From NCBI GenBank assembly GCA_024234615.1, contig JACKNY010000002.1, positions 558,001 through 622,000 of the forward strand: a stretch of DNA of 64,000 nucleotides, in the 5' to 3' direction. Shown one piece after another: positions 60,247-64,000 of the stretch. The translations under genes were made by a program, and so were the position numbers. The stretch's first letter is position 1. Each line of letters begins with the position of its first letter. Below the pieces are notes generated by a model. That model ran no database searches. It was given only the letters and a program-made list of their open reading frames with translations, and had not been told where the DNA came from. Source of the stretch: Pseudomonadales bacterium. GTDB taxonomy: Bacteria; Pseudomonadota; Gammaproteobacteria; Pseudomonadales; IMCC2047.

Positions 60247-60342
60247 ATCAATTTGTGATCTTTGGCTAACAAAGCATAGATTGATATCCATCAATCCCTG
60301 TTCTGTCTGGGGGGCGACGCAAGTTACCCCCCAGCTTTTTTT
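60247..60342 (+). ncRNA. candidate FNR/DNR-controlled structured small RNA
   Basis: From the predicted start a transcript of about 96 bases would fold into four successive hairpins: ATCA/TGAT (60247-60259), CTTTG/CAAAG (60260-60274), GATTGAT/ATCAATC (60279-60296), and the terminator. The first hairpin begins exactly at the predicted +1. No protein frame is supported. Analogy: anaerobic, FNR-class sRNAs such as FnrS, PhrS and the DNR-dependent PaiI of pseudomonads. Targets unknown. Confidence 0.68.
60307..60342 (+). terminator. intrinsic terminator of the small RNA
   Basis: CTGGGGGG (60307-60314) pairs with CCCCCCAG (60327-60334) over a 12-base loop, followed by seven T (60336-60342). It may also act on the convergent DUF4124 gene, whose stop is at 60341. 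Confidence 0.9.
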
Positions 60343-60790
60343 ATTTCTCACAAGCCCATCCAACCTGAATTTCTAATTGCTCCCGCTTTTCATTGTGACG
60401 TGCTTTTTGTAATGCTTTGTATCCTTTCCGTCGTTGGTTTTTCCACCTTATTTGCTCCTGTACTAATCGTTGCTTCGCCTTCTCGCAACGCTCCAGTTTC
60501 ACTAATTTTTTCCGAGCAAACTTCTTTTGTTGAATAGCGATAGCTTTTTCACGCTGCTTACGCTCACTACTTTGCTGCTTAACTGTCAGAGCAATATCTT
60601 TCTGTATTCTCTTAGATCGCTTCAGTTCCATTGCGTCTGGTGGCTGCAGCTCAAGCACGACCTGATCTGAACCTGCCTGAGGTATATCGCTGAAATGTAT
60701 TTTCCCATTAGCATCATGCCATTGGTAAATTTCGGCTGCCGGTAATACAGAGGTAAATATTAAAAAGAAAAATAACAGTAAAATAATCAT
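60341..60790 (-). CDS. exported DUF4124 family protein
   Basis: 149 aa. A signal peptide (MIILLLFFFLIFTSVLPAA) is followed by the DUF4124 domain EIYQWHDANGKIHFSDIPQ. The rest (about 60-140) is a highly basic, Lys/Arg/Gln-rich helix that may form a coiled coil. The C-terminus WACEK has a Cys, with another in LERCEKAK. Periplasmic, function unknown. It is convergent with the small RNA. Confidence 0.78.
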   Translation of the reverse strand: MIILLLFFFLIFTSVLPAAEIYQWHDANGKIHFSDIPQAGSDQVVLELQPPDAMELKRSKRIQKDIALTVKQQSSERKQREKAIAIQQKKFARKKLVKLERCEKAKQRLVQEQIRWKNQRRKGYKALQKARHNEKREQLEIQVGWACEK

Positions 60791-60974
60791 AGCGTTCCCT
60801 GCCGATTAGCTTGTCTGAAGCAGGTATTTTATCGCACTATTGCGAAACTATCACACCTCTTGACCGCCTTCTAGTTGACGGCATGCAATCTAAAATCGAT
60901 TCCACAACGTTGCCATAAATCACCTTTCAATCAATCATTGTCATGGTATATTGAGCGCCTTAAGGATATTGCCT

Positions 60975-62111
60975 ATGAAAAAAATATTTGCACTCGTCAT
61001 TCTCTTAGCGGCTATCGGGCTGTTGGTATGGATTTCCACAAGAGAAGATACCCCCCAAGTCACTTTGGCTACGATTAAAAAGGGGCAGGTGCAGTCAACT
61101 ATTTCCAACACGCGTGCGGGTACCGTCAAGGCTTGCCAAAGATCAAAGCTATCTATGCCGATCGGAGGTCGCGTTGCTAAACTTTTTGTAGACGAAGGCG
61201 ATGTGGTCAGCGCCGGACAGATTCTGCTTGAACTCTGGAATAAAGATCAAATTGCCCGTACCAATCAGGCAAAAGCAACATTAAAATCGGTCGAACTTAA
61301 GCTACGACAAGCCTGTCTCACCGCAAAATTTGACCGTCGCGAATCAGATCGCCTGCAATCTCTGCTCACTCGTAATTTAACATCCATTGACAAGGCCGAT
61401 AGCGCCCTTACCAAAGCCGATGTAAGCGACTTAGCCTGTACAGCCTCAAAAGCTGAGAAAGAGATCGCTCAAGCATCACTGGAATTACAACAGGCGCTAC
61501 TTGAGCTGACTCAGTTAAAGGCCCCCTTTGATGGCGTGATTGCCGAAATTAATGGCGAAGTTGGCGAGTATGTAACGCCTTCGCCCCCTGGTGTTGCAAC
61601 CCCACCGGCAGTAGACCTTATCAACACACAATGCCTCTACGTCACCGCTCCCATCGATGAAGTCGACGCAATGCCATTACGTATCAACCAGCCCGCCGAA
61701 ATCAAATTGGATGCCTTTGGCAATCGTACCTTTCAGGGTAAACTTACCAGGATTGCACCCTATGTTGTGGATTTAGAAAAACAAGCACGAACCGTCGACG
61801 TGGACATTCGATTCACAGCAGCGCCGGAAGATGTTGCTCTACTCGTCGGTTACAGCGCAGATATTAGCGTGATTCTAGAATCCCATGAGCAAGTACTTCG
61901 AGTACCAACAGAGGCGGTCTTAGAAAATAATCAAGTTCTTCTCTACCAAGTAGATACTGGCGTGCTGGAACAGCGTAGCTTTAAGGCGGGTATTAGCAAT
62001 TGGTCCTATGCCGAGGTGCTAGACGGCCTCAAAGAAGGTGACCAAATTGTCCTTTCTCTTGATGCACCCGGCGTAAAAGCAGGTGCCAAAGTCACACCCA
62101 AAGATGATTGA
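60975..62111 (+). CDS. MacA-like periplasmic adaptor of an ABC exporter
   Basis: 378 aa from ATG 60975 (MKKIFALVILL), which has AAGGA 8 bases upstream; the ATG-like start at 60951 is rejected. One N-terminal helix anchors it. Then come barrel-sandwich (PIGGRVAKLFVDEGDVVSAGQILLELWN), a coiled-coil hairpin (about 95-180), and the returning half (LTQLKAPFDGVIAEINGEVGEYVTP). It links the inner-membrane transporter with an outer membrane channel. ATGA overlap with the ATPase gene. Confidence 0.9.
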   Translation: MKKIFALVILLAAIGLLVWISTREDTPQVTLATIKKGQVQSTISNTRAGTVKACQRSKLSMPIGGRVAKLFVDEGDVVSAGQILLELWNKDQIARTNQAKATLKSVELKLRQACLTAKFDRRESDRLQSLLTRNLTSIDKADSALTKADVSDLACTASKAEKEIAQASLELQQALLELTQLKAPFDGVIAEINGEVGEYVTPSPPGVATPPAVDLINTQCLYVTAPIDEVDAMPLRINQPAEIKLDAFGNRTFQGKLTRIAPYVVDLEKQARTVDVDIRFTAAPEDVALLVGYSADISVILESHEQVLRVPTEAVLENNQVLLYQVDTGVLEQRSFKAGISNWSYAEVLDGLKEGDQIVLSLDAPGVKAGAKVTPKDD

Positions 62112-62778
62112 ACTACGCGAAATCTGTCGTACCTTCTACCTTGGCGATCAAGCTGTTCGAGCACTTAATCAGGTTAACCTGTGCATTGAACAGGGCGAAT
62201 ATATTTCCGTGATGGGGCCCTCTGGATCGGGCAAATCGACCCTCCTCAACGCCATCGGTTTATTGGATCGACCTGATAGCGGCGAATATATCATTGATGA
62301 TATCAGCACCTCTTCACTTAACGAAGAAGCGCGTGCGCATATCCGACGCGACAAGATTGGTTTCGTTTTTCAATCCTACCATTTAATTGGCAGGCTTACT
62401 GCGCGTGAAAATATTGCCTTACCGATGGTGCTTGCCGGAGTTCCACCAAAACAACGCAACCCCGCCGTTGAACAAACCTTAGAGAAGCTTAGCCTTACTG
62501 ATAGAGCGCATCACCTGCCTAACCAATTATCCGGCGGCCAACGGCAACGCGTTGCTATTGGTCGTGCAATTTTAATGAACCCCAGTATATTGCTCGCTGA
62601 CGAGCCCACGGGCAACCTAGACTCAAAATCCGGAGCTGATGTGGTTGAAGTCTTGGAACAATTAAATCAGCAGGGGATCACTCTGTTAGTCGTCACACAC
62701 GACCCCAACCTAGGCAAACGCGCTCACCGTCGCATTAAAATGATGGATGGTAAAATTGCCGAGGACATCCGCCAGTAG
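62104..62778 (+). CDS. ABC transporter ATP-binding protein, LolD/MacB type
   Basis: 224 aa from ATG 62104; the codon run before it (from 62083) belongs to the adaptor. Walker A GPSGSGKST, Q-loop FVFQSYHL, signature LSGGQRQRVAIGRA, Walker B ILLADEPTGNLDS, H-loop VVTHD. It powers the permease that follows. Start overlaps the adaptor stop (ATGATTGA). Confidence 0.94.
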   Translation: MIELREICRTFYLGDQAVRALNQVNLCIEQGEYISVMGPSGSGKSTLLNAIGLLDRPDSGEYIIDDISTSSLNEEARAHIRRDKIGFVFQSYHLIGRLTARENIALPMVLAGVPPKQRNPAVEQTLEKLSLTDRAHHLPNQLSGGQRQRVAIGRAILMNPSILLADEPTGNLDSKSGADVVEVLEQLNQQGITLLVVTHDPNLGKRAHRRIKMMDGKIAEDIRQ

Positions 62779-62787
62779 AGCTCAGCT

Positions 62788-63996
62788 ATGAGGCTATTAG
62801 ATATTATTTTATTCACTGGCCAGACCCTGAGCCGACATCGCTTTCGCAGCGCCATGACGCTGGTTTCCATGGCGATTGGTGTCGCCGCCGTAGTAACCCT
62901 CACCGGGCTTGGCGAAGGCGCCCGCGGTTATGTGTTGGGCCAGTTTTCCTTTCTCGGCACCGATACATTGATTATGTTTCCTGGAAGAAAAGAAACCACG
63001 GGCGGTATGCCTCCGGTGACTGGATCCGCTGCGCGTAATATTACCCTCGATGACGCCCGCACCATGCAACGTCTGACTAGAGGTTTAGACCAGCTAGCAC
63101 CCTTAGTGGTTGGCTCGGCACCCATCTCCTATTTATCGCGTTCACGCGAGGCCATGACAGTTGGGACGACAGTCGCTTTTTTTAAAATTCGCGCCATTAA
63201 AATGCGCCAGGGAACTCCGCTGCCGAATATTCCCATGGAACAGGGGAAAAATGTTTGCGTCATCGGAGAAACCATTAGGGAAGAACTCTTCGGTAGCTCA
63301 CCGGCAATCGGGCAGTGGCTGCGTATTAGCGATCGCCGCTGCCGTATCATTGGCTTAACCGAAGGTCGTAGTGACGCTTTTGGCATGAATCTCAGCGATG
63401 CCGTTTTCATTCCCGTCGCATCCGCGCAGGCGCTGTTTAATACCGATGCCTTATTCCGTGTATTTTTTAAGGCCAAAGATAACGTCTCCTTAGCAGCGGT
63501 TGAAAAGCAATTACTCAACATCATGCGGGATAGACATCAAGGGGAACTGGATGTCACTCTCGTTCGACCCGACGCAATGATTAGTACCTTTAACGATTTG
63601 CTACTAATGCTAACTTTTGCCATTGTCGGTATCGCATCAATCAGTTTGTTGGTGGCAGGCATACTGATCATGAATATCACCCTGATCTCCGTCAATCAGC
63701 GCACTAGCGAAATCGGTCTGCTCAAAGCCATTGGTGCGCCCGCTGCGCAAATTCGCATGCTGTTTTTAACAGAGGCACTATTACTCGCACTGATAGGCGC
63801 AATTACTGGCATTATAATCGGTGAAACCCTGCTCTTTGCTGGCACTAAATTTTTCCCCGACATACCTTTCCATACGCCCTTTTGGGCAATTCTGAGCGCG
63901 CTAGGTGTTGCTTTCCTCACCTCAACCCTGTTCGCTTACCTGCCTGCCAATCGAGCGGCCAAACTTGAACCCGTCATTGCCCTCACGGTGAAATAA
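62788..63996 (+). CDS. ABC transporter permease, MacB/FtsX type
   Basis: 402 aa. The first helix (RSAMTLVSMAIGVAAVVTLTGLGEGA) is followed by a periplasmic MacB-PCD domain of about 230 residues, then three helices of the FtsX domain (MLTFAIVGIASISLLVAGILIMN, EIGLLKAIGAPAAQIRMLFL, FLTSTLFAYLPANRAAKLEPV). It moves lipoprotein-like, peptide or macrolide-type substrates outward with the adaptor. A further ATG overlaps its stop (63996), so another gene, perhaps a second permease, begins at the window edge. Confidence 0.93.
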   Translation: MRLLDIILFTGQTLSRHRFRSAMTLVSMAIGVAAVVTLTGLGEGARGYVLGQFSFLGTDTLIMFPGRKETTGGMPPVTGSAARNITLDDARTMQRLTRGLDQLAPLVVGSAPISYLSRSREAMTVGTTVAFFKIRAIKMRQGTPLPNIPMEQGKNVCVIGETIREELFGSSPAIGQWLRISDRRCRIIGLTEGRSDAFGMNLSDAVFIPVASAQALFNTDALFRVFFKAKDNVSLAAVEKQLLNIMRDRHQGELDVTLVRPDAMISTFNDLLLMLTFAIVGIASISLLVAGILIMNITLISVNQRTSEIGLLKAIGAPAAQIRMLFLTEALLLALIGAITGIIIGETLLFAGTKFFPDIPFHTPFWAILSALGVAFLTSTLFAYLPANRAAKLEPVIALTVK

Positions 63997-64000
63997 TGCA
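63996..64000 (+). other. start codon of a further operon gene, cut by the window
   Basis: ATG at 63996-63998 overlaps the permease stop codon TAA (63994-63996), the usual ATGA-like coupling in such operons. Nothing more can be read. Confidence 0.3.

Noticed and set aside
60181..60363. 60-codon open frame on the minus strand
   Set aside because: It covers the FNR boxes and the terminator; no Shine-Dalgarno, no family, and the RNA features explain the region better.
1..64000. CRISPR arrays, tRNA or rRNA genes
   Set aside because: No regularly spaced repeats, cloverleaf-like sequences or rRNA segments were seen on either strand by reading; a covariance search was not possible.

Overview
The window looks like a chromosomal segment of a marine-type gammaproteobacterium of moderate GC content. 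The housekeeping genes (Tex, YciH, RlmA, SirB2-like, trpD-trpC-trpF, CysG) are gammaproteobacterial in style. The genus cannot be fixed from sequence alone; a Cellvibrionales/Spongiibacteraceae-like host is only a guess. No rRNA, tRNA or CRISPR array was seen.

Layout. (1) 1-2927, minus strand: a 53-aa membrane protein, a CuA subunit, a heme-copper catalytic subunit and the start of a SenC/SCO1 gene. The catalytic subunit has every metal-binding histidine but Gln where oxidases have the cross-linked Tyr, so it reads as an sNOR-type NO reductase (norS-norY-senC order), not an oxidase. A perfect FNR/DNR box (3011-3024) separates it from a forward cytochrome c gene. (2) 3124-5969: cytochrome c, a small exported protein, a DUF4202 protein and CysG. 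(3) 6010-9340: DUF457 membrane protein, FHA membrane protein and secreted trypsin-like protease. (4) 9414-10894: a complete IS5-like element with an 8-bp target duplication. (5) 11086-17326, minus strand: a tightly overlapping heme d1 operon, nirC-F-D-L-G-H-J-N, with an FNR/DNR-like box upstream. (6) 17461-33593: mixed housekeeping genes, a tandem pair of 165-bp sRNA-like repeats, a TonB receptor and trpDCF. (7) 33607-48950: a complete phenol hydroxylase/meta-cleavage operon (dmpKLMNOPQB-glcG-dmpCDEHFG plus GST and DsbA-like genes) and its divergent sigma-54 activator DmpR. (8) 49699-57376: a lipoprotein/RND/DUF1302/DUF1329/SDR operon behind its own sigma-54 promoter motif. (9) 57560-60342: NnrS, a fatty acid desaturase and a candidate FNR/DNR-controlled small RNA. 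(10) 60341-64000: a DUF4124 protein and a MacAB-like ABC exporter.

How it fits together. Two programmes dominate. The first is a low-oxygen, NO-responsive regulon: sNOR, cytochromes, heme d1 synthesis fed by CysG, NnrS and the sRNA, joined by FNR/DNR boxes. NirS and NirE are not in the window. The second is sigma-54/DmpR-controlled breakdown of phenols to pyruvate and acetyl-CoA. The same -24/-12 motif in front of the envelope transport operon suggests that hydrophobic-compound transport belongs to this regulon. The most novel items are the structured RNA at 60247-60342, the tandem repeat pair at 18933-19295, and the second sigma-54 promoter at 49205.
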